Assembly (NCBI RefSeq): GCF_034676705.1
Contig: NZ_JAUCBS010000013.1
Coordinates: 3,266,501 to 3,330,500 of the forward strand
Length of the DNA stretch: 64,000 nucleotides
Direction of reading: 5' to 3'
Source of the DNA: Gemmobacter sp.
GTDB taxonomy: Bacteria > Pseudomonadota > Alphaproteobacteria > Rhodobacterales > Rhodobacteraceae
Shown: one piece after another, positions 33,595 to 41,538 of the stretch
How the letters are laid out: every line of letters starts with the position of its first letter
How positions within the stretch are numbered: the first letter of the stretch is position 1
Notes under the pieces: model-generated
Database searches by the model: none
What the model was told of the DNA's origin: nothing
Seen by the model: the letters and a program-made list of their open reading frames with translations, nothing else
Made by a program: the position numbers and the translations under genes

Positions 33595-36320
33595 TGTGTC
33601 CTCATCTTTTGATAGAGAGAAAATAGCTTTTCAAGGCGCTCCGTGTCATTCCGGAAACGACGGCCGACATAGATTCGCTCAAGAACCTCATCGTTGCGAT
33701 CATGTGCTGCGCGGAGGTTATCTGGCATTGTATCGGGATTGTAGAGATCGGCGATCGTAGCAGGGAAATGTGCCTCACGAGCCAGAAGGATTTCCTCAGC
33801 ACACTGCGTCAGATCTTCCTTGTTTTTTTCAGTGAGATTGGGCACGGGAAAGGTGTTCCAGCCAAGGGTATTGGAATAGCTGAAGTCAGTGCGCATCCGC
33901 ACGCAAACGGTTCCAATCCAGACCCAATGCAATCGCGAAGCAATAATTGACAAATTCCAAAGCGGAGAATCGTACAGCGCAAAATTTCTATCACCGATAA
34001 TGTAATCATCAGATAGTAGATCGACGGGCAGAAACTCGCGATTCTCTGATGAAACTCTCGGCACAACTATCGCACTGTTAATCGACCAGCCGGCAATCTG
34101 AACAAACCGATGTGGGCGCGAAGCGAAGTCCCTTGTGGACTGAGCGGGGGACTCTGAACGGTTAGCAGCTACCTTTCTTAGACGATCTTCAATGAAGGCA
34201 TTCTCACGCGCCTCATTAAGATCATCAGTTTCAATCCAAAGGCAATATCTTTGCTTTCCGTTAATTAGTTCTTCAGAGCCAACAAAATGACGCACCATGC
34301 GCGCAACACGAGTATTTTTGCGAAGCTCGAAAGCTTCATCGGAGCTCAGAAAGAGGTGGCCGCCATCACGGGGCATGTTGCCAAACAACATCTTCGATTG
34401 TGGGCCAATCGGTTCATTTGATTTAGCTACAGCGGTTAATTGATTTGGCACCAAATAGGGGCCTATAGCGATACAATCACGCACCAAATCGCCGTCGTAA
34501 AGCTTTTTGGGGAGCGTCGCCGCTTTGGCTAAGCCGAGAATAATTACCGTAACGCCAGCATTCTGGCTAGCCAAGTTGCTCCACTTGAAAGGGACGTGTG
34601 CAAACCGGATCTCAATGCCTCTGCTGAACGCTACCGGCCATATCTCTGATGCTTGCTGCCCTTGGCAAATGCTATTTGTTGTCACAAATGCAGCAACGGC
34701 GTTCGGCACTGTGGAACTGTATTCGAAGTACCTAGCGATCCACCCCGCTACGAAATCTGTGGTCTTGGCGAGCTTTGGATACTTCGTCCATGCGGCCTCC
34801 ATATCTGATTTTTGCTCTGGAGACTGCCACTTACTCCCTCTGTAAGGAGGATTGCCACAAATATACGTCTCTCCCCCCTCATTCTCGAAATCAATCTGTG
34901 CCTGATCCAGTGGCGTGTGGAACAGGTCCTCGGCCTGAAACCGCACCCCGGTCCCGGTAGGCGGGCAGATCGACAGCCAGTCCAGCCGCAGGGCGTTGCC
35001 TTGGGTGATCCAGTTGCGGCGGTCCAGCGGCAGGAACTCAGCCCGGGCTTGCACCTCGCCGCGATAGGTCACGTCGCACTGGAACTCGGCGATGATCAGC
35101 GCCAGACGGGCGATTTCGGCGGCAAAGTCGCGCAGTTCGATCCCGCGGAAGTTGGTCTTCGGGATATCGGTCTTGCGATCCGCCTCACCCCGCCGCTTGT
35201 TGATCTCTGCCTCGATCGCCCGCATTTCCTTGTAGGCGATGACAAGGAAGTTGCCCGAACCGCAGGCGGGGTCAAACACCCTGATCTTGGCCATCCGGTT
35301 GCGCAGGTTCAGCAGTTTGCGGGGGTTGTCGCCCGCCTCCTCTAGCTGCGCGCGCAGGTCATCGAGAAAGAGCGGGTTCAGCACCTTCAGGATGTTCGGC
35401 ACGGACGTGTAGTGCATACCCAGTGCCGATCGCTCGCCCTCATCCGCGACGGCTTGGATCATGGAGCCGAAGATGTCGGGGTTAATCTTGGTCCAGTCGA
35501 GGCTGCCGATGTGCAAAAGGTAGCTGCGCGCGATCTTGGAGAAACGCGGAACGTCAGTGTCGCCGGAAAAGAGACCGCCGTTGACATAGGGAAAAGCATT
35601 GGCCCAGTTGCGAAGACCGGACGCGGGGCGATCGGCGATCTTCGTGTTCATCGCCCGGAAGATTTCGCTGATCACCCAGTGGGTATTGCTGCTGTCCTTG
35701 TCGCTGAACTGGCCCACGGTGGTGGTGAACAGGGTGCCGCCATTGAAGATGCCGGTGTCCTCGGCGAAGAAGCAGAAGATCAGCCGCGCCATGAAGTGGT
35801 TCATGTCGTGGCGCCGCGCCTCGGTCCCCCATTCGGGGTTGTCCTTCAGAAGCTCGACATAGAGCCGGTTCAGGCGGCCAGTCGCCTTGATGTCAAAGGC
35901 GCTTTCGCGGATCTGCTTGACGGTAGTGATGCCTGCCAGCGGCAGGAAGAAGCCGAAGTGGTCGTGGAAGTCGGGATAGGCGCAGGCAACGGGCGGATCG
36001 TCCGAGGAGAGGTCTTCGGCCTCGAGCGTTTCGCCATCGGTCGCGAGGATGAACCGGGCCTTGGCGCGGGCAGTGGCAGGGCTAGCGCGTAGAGCGGCCA
36101 GCGTCGTCGAAACTTCGCCGGTCTGGCAGGTCGCAATGTGGATGTCATTCGTCCGCAGGACGCCGCCAAGGTCGGACTTGTTGTAGGCAGGCGTCCGGAG
36201 ACGCCGGATGGTCGTCTCTTTGAACCCGAAGGCCTCAAGGAACTGGAAGGGAAACTCCTGCCGATCGAAGGGTTTCTCGGCCAGTTCGGAAATGGCCTGT
36301 TCAATTTCTACGGCATTCAT
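33591..36320 (-). CDS. MmeI-like class I DNA methyltransferase
   Basis: 909 residues. Order: N-terminal domain (1-150), helical spacer with FCFFAEDTGIF and FPYVNGGLF, then INPDIFGSMIQAV and RSALGMHYTSVPNILKV, the SAM-binding motif I FDPACGSGNF (about 360), catalytic motif IV GNPPY (about 500), and a C-terminal target recognition domain. This matches the MmeI family of N6-adenine methyltransferases. The PD-(D/E)xK nuclease usual at the N-terminus of type IIL enzymes is not evident, so cleavage is probably delegated to the PLD, GIY-YIG or HNH partners. The start overlaps the toxin stop by four bases. The target recognition part is AT-rich, as often seen where specificity modules are exchanged. 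Confidence 0.88.
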   Translation of the reverse strand: MNAVEIEQAISELAEKPFDRQEFPFQFLEAFGFKETTIRRLRTPAYNKSDLGGVLRTNDIHIATCQTGEVSTTLAALRASPATARAKARFILATDGETLEAEDLSSDDPPVACAYPDFHDHFGFFLPLAGITTVKQIRESAFDIKATGRLNRLYVELLKDNPEWGTEARRHDMNHFMARLIFCFFAEDTGIFNGGTLFTTTVGQFSDKDSSNTHWVISEIFRAMNTKIADRPASGLRNWANAFPYVNGGLFSGDTDVPRFSKIARSYLLHIGSLDWTKINPDIFGSMIQAVADEGERSALGMHYTSVPNILKVLNPLFLDDLRAQLEEAGDNPRKLLNLRNRMAKIRVFDPACGSGNFLVIAYKEMRAIEAEINKRRGEADRKTDIPKTNFRGIELRDFAAEIARLALIIAEFQCDVTYRGEVQARAEFLPLDRRNWITQGNALRLDWLSICPPTGTGVRFQAEDLFHTPLDQAQIDFENEGGETYICGNPPYRGSKWQSPEQKSDMEAAWTKYPKLAKTTDFVAGWIARYFEYSSTVPNAVAAFVTTNSICQGQQASEIWPVAFSRGIEIRFAHVPFKWSNLASQNAGVTVIILGLAKAATLPKKLYDGDLVRDCIAIGPYLVPNQLTAVAKSNEPIGPQSKMLFGNMPRDGGHLFLSSDEAFELRKNTRVARMVRHFVGSEELINGKQRYCLWIETDDLNEARENAFIEDRLRKVAANRSESPAQSTRDFASRPHRFVQIAGWSINSAIVVPRVSSENREFLPVDLLSDDYIIGDRNFALYDSPLWNLSIIASRLHWVWIGTVCVRMRTDFSYSNTLGWNTFPVPNLTEKNKEDLTQCAEEILLAREAHFPATIADLYNPDTMPDNLRAAHDRNDEVLERIYVGRRFRNDTERLEKLFSLYQKMRTQ

Positions 36321-36739
36321 TGGTCGTTCCAGGGGTTAATCACACGAAGTCCGCATCCGTCGAAATCCTTGACGTTGCGCGTGGCAAGGGGGGCGTCTGT
36401 TACGCGGGCGATCGCCGCGATCTGGCAATCAGCCTCAGCGATCGGGCGGCCCGCAGCACGGCGCTGGGCTGCGATTTCGGCGTAGGGGCGCGCCGCGACT
36501 GTGTCGAAGGGAAGGATGCGCCCCTGGAAATCTTGATCGATCATTGCGTCGACAGCCAATTGCAGCCGATCGCGGCGCTGTCCTTCTGGCAGATACGCCA
36601 CCCCGGCGCGCAGTTCCGCCTCGGTGACGGCCGAGATGAACAGATCGGCAGCGTCATGCTGACCGAACCAGTCAAGCACAGCCTGCGCTGGTTCGGCACG
36701 CATGAGTTCTGAGATCACGTTGGTATCGAGCAGGATCAT
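36317..36739 (-). CDS. PIN-domain toxin (VapC/FitB-like)
   Basis: 140 residues. The PIN fold has LLDTNVISELMR (Asp5), EAELRAG (Glu42), and EADCQIAAIAR and ATRNVKDF carrying the last acidic residues. The closest look is FitB of FitAB modules. The start follows the antitoxin stop TGATCC. The stop overlaps the methyltransferase start, so the toxin-antitoxin pair is translationally coupled to the restriction-type operon, an arrangement that could protect or guard it. Confidence 0.9.
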   Translation of the reverse strand: MILLDTNVISELMRAEPAQAVLDWFGQHDAADLFISAVTEAELRAGVAYLPEGQRRDRLQLAVDAMIDQDFQGRILPFDTVAARPYAEIAAQRRAAGRPIAEADCQIAAIARVTDAPLATRNVKDFDGCGLRVINPWNDQ

Positions 36740-36742
36740 GGA

Positions 36743-36985
36743 TCACTCAAGGTCAGGCGCTGGGCGCAGCGGTGTGCGCTTTGCGGGCGGCAGGTCGACA
36801 CCGCCCAGCGCCGCAAATCTTGCGTGTATCGATTGGCCCAGATTGCGCGGGGCACCGGGCTGGCCTACGACTTGCCGCAGTATATCCCGCGCCTCTTCTT
36901 CCATCGAGCGACCGTGTTCGGCCGCCCGCACCCGCAGGCGGCGCTTGATGTCGTCGTCGAGATTGCGAATCGTGATGCTGGCCAT
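36743..36985 (-). CDS. FitA-like RHH antitoxin
   Basis: 80 residues from ATG at 36985, with AGGGAGGGC upstream. ASITIRNLDDDIKRRLRVRA is a ribbon-helix-helix DNA-binding start, and EEEARDILRQVV is typical of FitA/VapB. The C-terminal tail (PPAKRTPLRPAPD) would occupy the toxin active site. Likely autorepressor through the TTGCA-TGCAA repeats at 36997-37035. Confidence 0.87.
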   Translation of the reverse strand: MASITIRNLDDDIKRRLRVRAAEHGRSMEEEARDILRQVVGQPGAPRNLGQSIHARFAALGGVDLPPAKRTPLRPAPDLE

Positions 36986-36996
36986 GACGCCCTCCC

Positions 36997-37035
36997 TTGC
37001 AACTGCAAAGGTAGGCAATGATTGCACTGCAATCA
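36997..37035 (-). promoter_or_regulatory. Operator of FitA/FitB-like operon
   Basis: Two palindromes: TTGCA-AC-TGCAA at 36997-37008 and the perfect 17-bp TGATTGCA-C-TGCAATCA at 37019-37035. They lie between the integrase 3' end and the antitoxin start. The second overlaps the integrase stop codon. Spacing of centres is about 24-25 bp. They are the expected sites for the RHH antitoxin and could control the whole downstream defence operon. Confidence 0.6.
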
Positions 37036-38295
37036 AGCGACGTTCGACCTGGCGCTGGCGGTTTCGCCCTCCCCCACCACCCTGAGCCTCGGCTTCAGCA
37101 TCTCACCCACGGCGTTCACCCCTGCCCGCAGGGGCGCGTCGATCAGGTGGGCGTAGCGTTGGGTGGTGCCGATCTGGGTGTGGCCAAGGAGGCGGCCGAT
37201 CATTTCCAGTGAGGCGCCGCCGGAGACCAGAAGGGACGCGAAGGTGTGGCGCAGGTCGTGGATGCGGACGTCGGGGATCTGGGCGACCTTCTGCATCTTG
37301 GGCCAGAAGCGCTTGGGATCGCCGACCGGCTGGTCAGGCACATCGCCGGGGAAGAGGAACGGGCAGCCCTTCGGCACGATCTCGCGGCGGAGGCGGATCA
37401 GCGCGACGGCCTCGTGCGAGATCGGCACGCGGTGGATGCGGCGCTGCTTGGTGTAGGCGGCCTGCTTGGTCCAGATGGCGAGATCGAGGTTAAACTGGTC
37501 GAACGTGGCCGTGCGCACCTCGCCGAGCCGGGCGCCGGTCAGCATGCAAAGGCGGATGATGCTGGCCGCGCGCTGATCCTCGTCTACGGCCAGGGCATTG
37601 GCCAGACGTTCGATTTCTTCGAAGGACAGGAACCGATCGCGGGCGACCTCGGGGCGGCGCCGGAACCCGAATGCCGGGTTGTCGGATCGCATCTTCCAAA
37701 GCATGGCCAGATTGAACATCTTGCGCAGCATCTCGCCCGCCCGGTTTGCCCGCACCGGCGTGGGCTTGGGCGGGGCCAGCTTCTTGCGCCGCTTCTGGGT
37801 GGGCTTCTTCTTCGAGGGCCGCGCCCGCCCAGCGGCGATCTTGGTCAGGAGGCGATCGACGTCCGTTGGGGTGATGTCCGCCACCTTACGATTCTTCCAC
37901 TCTGGCAGAACCAGCTTTTCCAGCATGCTCTTTTGGTCCGATGCGTTGGTCGGGGCGAGTTTCGGCAGGTGTTCCTCAATGAAGCGCTCGGCCAGTTCCT
38001 TGACCGTCGGCGCGCCGCGGGCCGCCTTACGGGTATCAAGCGGGTCATCCCCACGATCGATTTCGCGGATCAGGCGCTTGGCTTCATCCCGGGCGGCCGT
38101 GACCGACCATGTCGGCCAGACCCCGATCGTGAAGCGCTTCTGCTGGCCTGCAATCCGGTAGATCAGGACGAAGCCCTTGCGCCCGGTGGTATAGACGCAG
38201 AGCCCAAAGCCCGGGGTGTCCTCGTCGAAGAGGACGTACTTGCGGCTGCCGATTTCGGCAGCCTTTACAACGCGTTCAGAGAGTTTTGCCTTCAT
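37033..38295 (-). CDS. Tyrosine recombinase (phage integrase, P4-like)
   Basis: 420 residues. The N-terminal DUF4102-like arm-binding domain is present (FDEDTPGFGLCVYTTGRKGFVLIY region). The core-binding SAM-like domain covers about 100-200, with a lysine-rich insert KKKPTQKRRKKL. The catalytic domain has TGARLGEV (Arg), HDLRHTFAS (H-x-x-R) and GHTQIGTTQRYAHL (His and nucleophile Tyr). All residues are present, so it should be active. It sits at the left edge of the prophage, divergent from the phage genes, the usual place for an integrase. Its 3' end overlaps the antitoxin operator. Confidence 0.92.
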   Translation of the reverse strand: MKAKLSERVVKAAEIGSRKYVLFDEDTPGFGLCVYTTGRKGFVLIYRIAGQQKRFTIGVWPTWSVTAARDEAKRLIREIDRGDDPLDTRKAARGAPTVKELAERFIEEHLPKLAPTNASDQKSMLEKLVLPEWKNRKVADITPTDVDRLLTKIAAGRARPSKKKPTQKRRKKLAPPKPTPVRANRAGEMLRKMFNLAMLWKMRSDNPAFGFRRRPEVARDRFLSFEEIERLANALAVDEDQRAASIIRLCMLTGARLGEVRTATFDQFNLDLAIWTKQAAYTKQRRIHRVPISHEAVALIRLRREIVPKGCPFLFPGDVPDQPVGDPKRFWPKMQKVAQIPDVRIHDLRHTFASLLVSGGASLEMIGRLLGHTQIGTTQRYAHLIDAPLRAGVNAVGEMLKPRLRVVGEGETASARSNVA

Positions 38296-38369
38296 GTGAC
38301 ACTCCTTTCACCCGCAGTCAGCGACGACCAGCGGCGCGGAGCAATGTCTCATTCGGGCCAAAGCGGCGC

Positions 38370-38392
38370 AGAGGCGGAAACCGGCGGAAAGG
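38370..38392 (+). repeat. 23-bp inverted repeat, left copy
   Basis: A perfect 23-bp match, in inverted orientation, to 39243-39265. Each copy contains two GCGGAAA units separated by CCG. It lies 75 bp upstream of the integrase start codon. Candidate integrase arm, excisionase or repressor binding site. Confidence 0.7.
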
Positions 38393-38437
38393 TCCGGGGA
38401 ATTGCGCCGGTCAGGGCGGCGCTGGGCGGGGTGGAGG

Positions 38438-39031
38438 CTATTCGGGGCGAAGCCTGCCCCAGAAGCCTCTGATCTTCTTGCGGATTGTCGAAGGATCAGG
38501 CGAATCCCCGTTGACCGACCGGCCGAGGAACCATTCGACCATGTCGTCGATCAGCTCCTTCTGCTTCTCAGGAAGGCCCTTGTCATGCATCCGGCAGATG
38601 ATCTCGCAGTAGAACCCGTCCCAGTCATAGCGGGATTGTGCGCCGGGGCCCGACACGACCCGGCGCACAAGGTTGTTTTCGTCCTCAAATCGTTCGATTT
38701 CGGCGGCCGTGACCAGCACGTCGCTGGCGAGAACCTTCACGCCTTCAGCCGGATCGATGATTTTCAGCGCTTTGCTGCAACTGGGGGGGCGGGCGCGTCG
38801 GATGAACACATGCCGCTCCGCATCGCCGTAGGACCGAAACAACGGGCGCACCGAAGCAGGCGCAATCACCGCCCAGCTGGCTTCGGTCCCATCTTCGAAC
38901 TCGACGTCAGCCAAAGCGATCCGAAGCTCGAGCTTCTCAGCGAGAGCCCAGTCGAGGATCTGCAAGTGCGTGCAATCCCAGCGGGCGGCAAGATCAACAA
39001 CAGAATAGAAATCCCTGGGCGGAAACCCCAT
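38438..39031 (-). CDS. Hypothetical prophage protein between integrase and excisionase genes
   Basis: 197 residues from ATG at 39031, with GGGAGG directly upstream; the frame is open for 16 more codons. The N-terminus FYSVVDLAARWDCTHLQILDWALAEKLELR reads like a MerR/excisionase-type HTH used as a sensing or DNA-contact segment. The rest is helical (EKQKELIDDMVEWFLG near the end). No known catalytic motif. Proteins of this kind are common beside phage integrases in Rhodobacteraceae, and a role in the lysogeny switch is possible. It is flanked by the 23-bp inverted repeats. Confidence 0.65.
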   Translation of the reverse strand: MGFPPRDFYSVVDLAARWDCTHLQILDWALAEKLELRIALADVEFEDGTEASWAVIAPASVRPLFRSYGDAERHVFIRRARPPSCSKALKIIDPAEGVKVLASDVLVTAAEIERFEDENNLVRRVVSGPGAQSRYDWDGFYCEIICRMHDKGLPEKQKELIDDMVEWFLGRSVNGDSPDPSTIRKKIRGFWGRLRPE

Positions 39032-39346
39032 CACCTGCCTCCCGTCACCGCCCTCCTTTTTTCCGGCCCCTGAACGCACAGGGGCCGTGCACCTCGCCCT
39101 TCCGGGCGCGGCGACGTTTCGGCGAATCTGTTGTGAACTGCTCCCCTTCAGATTGTCATAAACCTGTCGCCAAGCAAGCCGGTTGCGCGGTGCGTTTCGC
39201 CGGTTGAACTACGGTTGAACGGGAGCGGCGTAATTCCCTTTTCCTTTCCGCCGGTTTCCGCCTCTTCGCCGGTCCCGGCCCCGTGCTTGCCTCTCCTGGC
39301 CGATGACTGGCCCCGATCCTTGGGGCGGCGGCGCGAGGAGAAACTC
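39032..39346. promoter_or_regulatory. Divergent control region of the prophage
   Basis: 315 bp between the minus-strand gene above and the plus-strand excisionase-like gene. It contains a perfect 8-bp-arm hairpin (39065-39086), two direct repeats CGGTTGAAC at 39201-39209 and 39212-39220 (11-bp period, one helical turn, operator-like), and the right copy of the 23-bp inverted repeat (39243-39265). No convincing -35/-10 pair was picked. Confidence 0.5.
39243..39265 (-). repeat. 23-bp inverted repeat, right copy
   Basis: The reverse complement of 38370-38392, perfect over 23 bp, with GGAATT also shared a few bases further on. It lies 82 bp upstream of the excisionase-like gene. Confidence 0.7.
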
Positions 39347-39601
39347 ATGGATACCAATCCCTTGAAGGAGGCAGGCGCCGATCAGGCGCTCTTGGATGGC
39401 TGGCTCGATCGGGCGGAACTGGCACGGCAACTGGCCCTTTCCGTCGACACGTTGCAGCGCTGGGAAACCCGGCGCGTGGGCCCTCCTTGCGTCCGCGTCG
39501 GCCGCAAGGTGCTCTACCGGAAGGAGGCAGTTCGCGACTGGCTGAAGGAGCAGGAAGCCCGCAAGACCGGCCAGCACAAGGCCGTGGCCGGGCGGCGCTG
39601 A
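39347..39601 (+). CDS. Excisionase-like HTH protein
   Basis: 84 residues. ATG at 39347 has GGAG eight bases upstream. The HTH_17/MerR-like fold is seen in LDRAELARQLALSVDTLQRWE, GPPCVRVGRKVLYRK and VRDWLKEQE, the pattern of phage excisionases and AlpA-like regulators. First of the rightward early genes, next to operator-like repeats. Probably controls excision or early transcription. Confidence 0.8.
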   Translation: MDTNPLKEAGADQALLDGWLDRAELARQLALSVDTLQRWETRRVGPPCVRVGRKVLYRKEAVRDWLKEQEARKTGQHKAVAGRR

Positions 39602-39602
39602 G

Positions 39603-39809
39603 ATGGGGGCGCCGATGACCAAACTCACCCCTGAAGGCCGGTTTCCGGTGGCGGCCCTGATCGCCGAGGCCCAGCGCGAACTTGACCTGCGGCGCCAGTT
39701 CTACTGGGCCCGGGTTCGGGCCGGAAAGATGCGCCAGGACGACGCGCACCTGCGGATCGCGCTGATGGAGGCGATCGTGAAGCGGCTGACGGTGACGGCC
39801 GCACTATGA
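39603..39809 (+). CDS. Small early phage protein
   Basis: 68 residues (64 from the ATG at 39615). Helical and basic (LIAEAQRELDLRRQFYWARVRAGKM). No motif is recognised. It starts one base after the excisionase-like stop and overlaps the replication gene start, so it is part of the early operon. Short coiled-coil proteins of this type are frequent here; function unknown. Confidence 0.6.
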   Translation: MGAPMTKLTPEGRFPVAALIAEAQRELDLRRQFYWARVRAGKMRQDDAHLRIALMEAIVKRLTVTAAL

Positions 39810-40735
39810 GCCATCGTGCCACCAACTGGGCGATCCAGCAGCGCGGGCTGGCGCCTGCGACCAAGCTCGTCCTCTGGCATCTCTGCGACCGGCACAACCC
39901 GGATTACGGATGTTTCCCGTCGCAGGACCAGTTGGCGGCCGATGCCGAAATCTCTCGCGCCAGCTTGAACACCCACCTCGACAAGCTGGAACAGGCCGGG
40001 CTGATCCGCCGCGAACGGCGCTTTGCCGAAGACACAAAACGCCAGCGGACGACCCGGTACTTCCTCGGCTTCGAGGAGGAATTTGCCCCAAAGCCATGTC
40101 CAGATTCTGGACATGGGTCGACCCCGGAGCCGTGTCCAGATTTGGCGAAAAGCCGTGTCCAGAATCTGGACACTAACCCTGTAAGTAAAGAACCAGTAAT
40201 TACTACCGCGCGTGACGCGGGCGCGACGCGCGAGGGTCGGCTCGAGGTTTCGGCTGACGACGAGGGCCCCGATCTGGACGCGGCAGAGGCCGCCTGCCTT
40301 GCCGCCTGCGGCGAGGGCATGGCACCGGCAGCGAAGGCAGCAATCACCGGCACGACGGCCACAATCGGCGCCTGGCTGAAATCGGGCTACGACCTCGAAC
40401 TGGACGTGCTGCCGGTCATCGCCGAACGGACGGCCAAGCCTCGCGGCAGCCCGATCCGGACGTGGGAGTATTTCGCCCAAGCGATCGCAGCGCGCCATGC
40501 CAAGCGGATCGCCCAGGCGGCACGGTCGCAAGGGGCTGGGGAAGCTGGCGCTGGCCCTACCGTTGCGTCCGGAGGCCAAACCGTTTCGCCCGAGGACCGA
40601 CTGGCGCGCCTGGCCGCCTGGCTGAACTCGGGGGCCTACGTGCCGCCCAGCGCCGTCACGAACACCCAGCGCGATGCGCTGCTGCGGGCAGGCCTTGTCA
40701 CCGAGGCCACCCTGCGCGCCCACCAAATCTACTAG
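39806..40735 (+). CDS. Phage replication initiator-like HTH protein
   Basis: 309 residues. The N-terminal winged-helix domain (HTH_36-like) reads TKLVLWHLCDRHNPDYGCF, QDQLAADAEISRASLNTHLDKLE, then RRERRF. A central low-complexity stretch (residues about 97-123) is encoded by palindromic DNA repeats. The C-terminal helical domain includes YDLELDVLPVIAERT and WEYFAQAIAARHAKR, as in many phage replication or DnaD-like initiators. Position among early genes and the built-in repeats support a lambda O-like role with the origin inside the gene. No helicase or primase motif. Confidence 0.75.
   Translation: MSHRATNWAIQQRGLAPATKLVLWHLCDRHNPDYGCFPSQDQLAADAEISRASLNTHLDKLEQAGLIRRERRFAEDTKRQRTTRYFLGFEEEFAPKPCPDSGHGSTPEPCPDLAKSRVQNLDTNPVSKEPVITTARDAGATREGRLEVSADDEGPDLDAAEAACLAACGEGMAPAAKAAITGTTATIGAWLKSGYDLELDVLPVIAERTAKPRGSPIRTWEYFAQAIAARHAKRIAQAARSQGAGEAGAGPTVASGGQTVSPEDRLARLAAWLNSGAYVPPSAVTNTQRDALLRAGLVTEATLRAHQIY
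40095..40173 (+). repeat. Palindromic repeats inside the replication gene (possible origin)
   Basis: A perfect 21-bp palindrome at 40095-40115 (CATGTCCAGA-T-TCTGGACATG), a half-site GTGTCCAGA at 40132-40140, and a perfect 19-bp palindrome at 40155-40173 (GTGTCCAGA-A-TCTGGACAC). An AT-richer stretch follows at 40175-40206. The arrangement resembles iterons of a phage origin within the initiator gene. Confidence 0.65.
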
Positions 40736-40755
40736 CCCCGAAGGAGGCCCCCCAA

Positions 40756-41277
40756 TTGCGCCTGACGCCCCGCGAGATCGAGGATCGCCTCGAGGAAGCC
40801 GCCTACACCCTGAGGAACCTGCCTGAGAAAGACCGCCCCCGCGGCTACGGCAATTCCTGGCCCCCGGTGGTGCACGATGCCAAGCACGCCTACGGCTACA
40901 CACCCGAACGGCCGATGCGGGTGATCCCCAGCGCCGCCGCCATCAGCCGCATGGAGGAATGCTTCGACTGGCTCCTGATGCTGAACCCTGAGGACGCCCG
41001 GATCGTCTGGCTGCGGGCCGAGGGTGCCCGCTGGCGGCAGGTCTGTATTCGCGCCGGTGTGGTGCGATCGACAGCCTGGCGGCGCTGGGCGGCCGCCCTT
41101 CTGACCATCTCGAAGAAGCTGGAAAAGCTCGACAAATCAAAGGGCAAAGGCAAGGGCGCAAAACCCCTCACCGCAATCACCCGCACTGCCCTGCGCGAAA
41201 ACGGCGCGGACACCGAAAACAACCGGCCCGATCCGTCGAACTTCGGGCGCGACACTTTCCCGGGTTTTGACGCATAA
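40756..41277 (+). CDS. DUF6362-like phage protein
   Basis: 173 residues from TTG at 40756, with AAGGAGG eight bases upstream; the open frame begins earlier but without a ribosome site. LTPREIEDRLEEAAYTLRNLP, then GYGNSWPPVVHDAKHAYGY, then WLLMLNPEDARIVWLRAEG and WRQVCIRAGVVRSTAWRRWAAAL is a helical protein ending in an HTH (GVVRSTAWRRW) and a lysine-rich tail. It fits a late-gene regulator or DNA-binding protein found between replication and packaging genes of many alphaproteobacterial prophages. Role inferred. Confidence 0.7.
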   Translation: MRLTPREIEDRLEEAAYTLRNLPEKDRPRGYGNSWPPVVHDAKHAYGYTPERPMRVIPSAAAISRMEECFDWLLMLNPEDARIVWLRAEGARWRQVCIRAGVVRSTAWRRWAAALLTISKKLEKLDKSKGKGKGAKPLTAITRTALRENGADTENNRPDPSNFGRDTFPGFDA

Positions 41278-41538
41278 AGAAGGCAAGATGGCGAAGGGTG
41301 TCGGAAGCGCGAAGCTTCGGCCCCGACCCCGTCACCCCTGCTCCCGCCGCCGCTCTTGGGCCCGGCCCCCCGCGTTAGGTTCTCCCGGAAGGCAGACGTA
41401 TGCGGGGGGCCTAGGCGCGTCTAACCGCCAGTGACAGAACAAAAATCTGGGTCCGCGCCTTGGGTGCGCATCTTGGGTGCGCGGGTGCGCATCTGAGGCC
41501 GCACCTTGCCATGGACCCTATGCGAAAGGCCCCACCCC
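41278..41538. other. 261-bp gap with repeated GGGTGCGC units
   Basis: Between early genes and the ParB-like gene. It contains three GGGTGCGC units at 41462, 41475 and 41483, and a 21-codon open frame 41431-41496 with GTG start and no ribosome site. It is probably untranslated and may hold the late promoter. Confidence 0.45.

Noticed and set aside
39065..39086. Hairpin with 8-bp arms as a terminator
   Set aside because: No T-run follows it on either strand (an A-run follows on the minus strand). It may be a protein site or chance.
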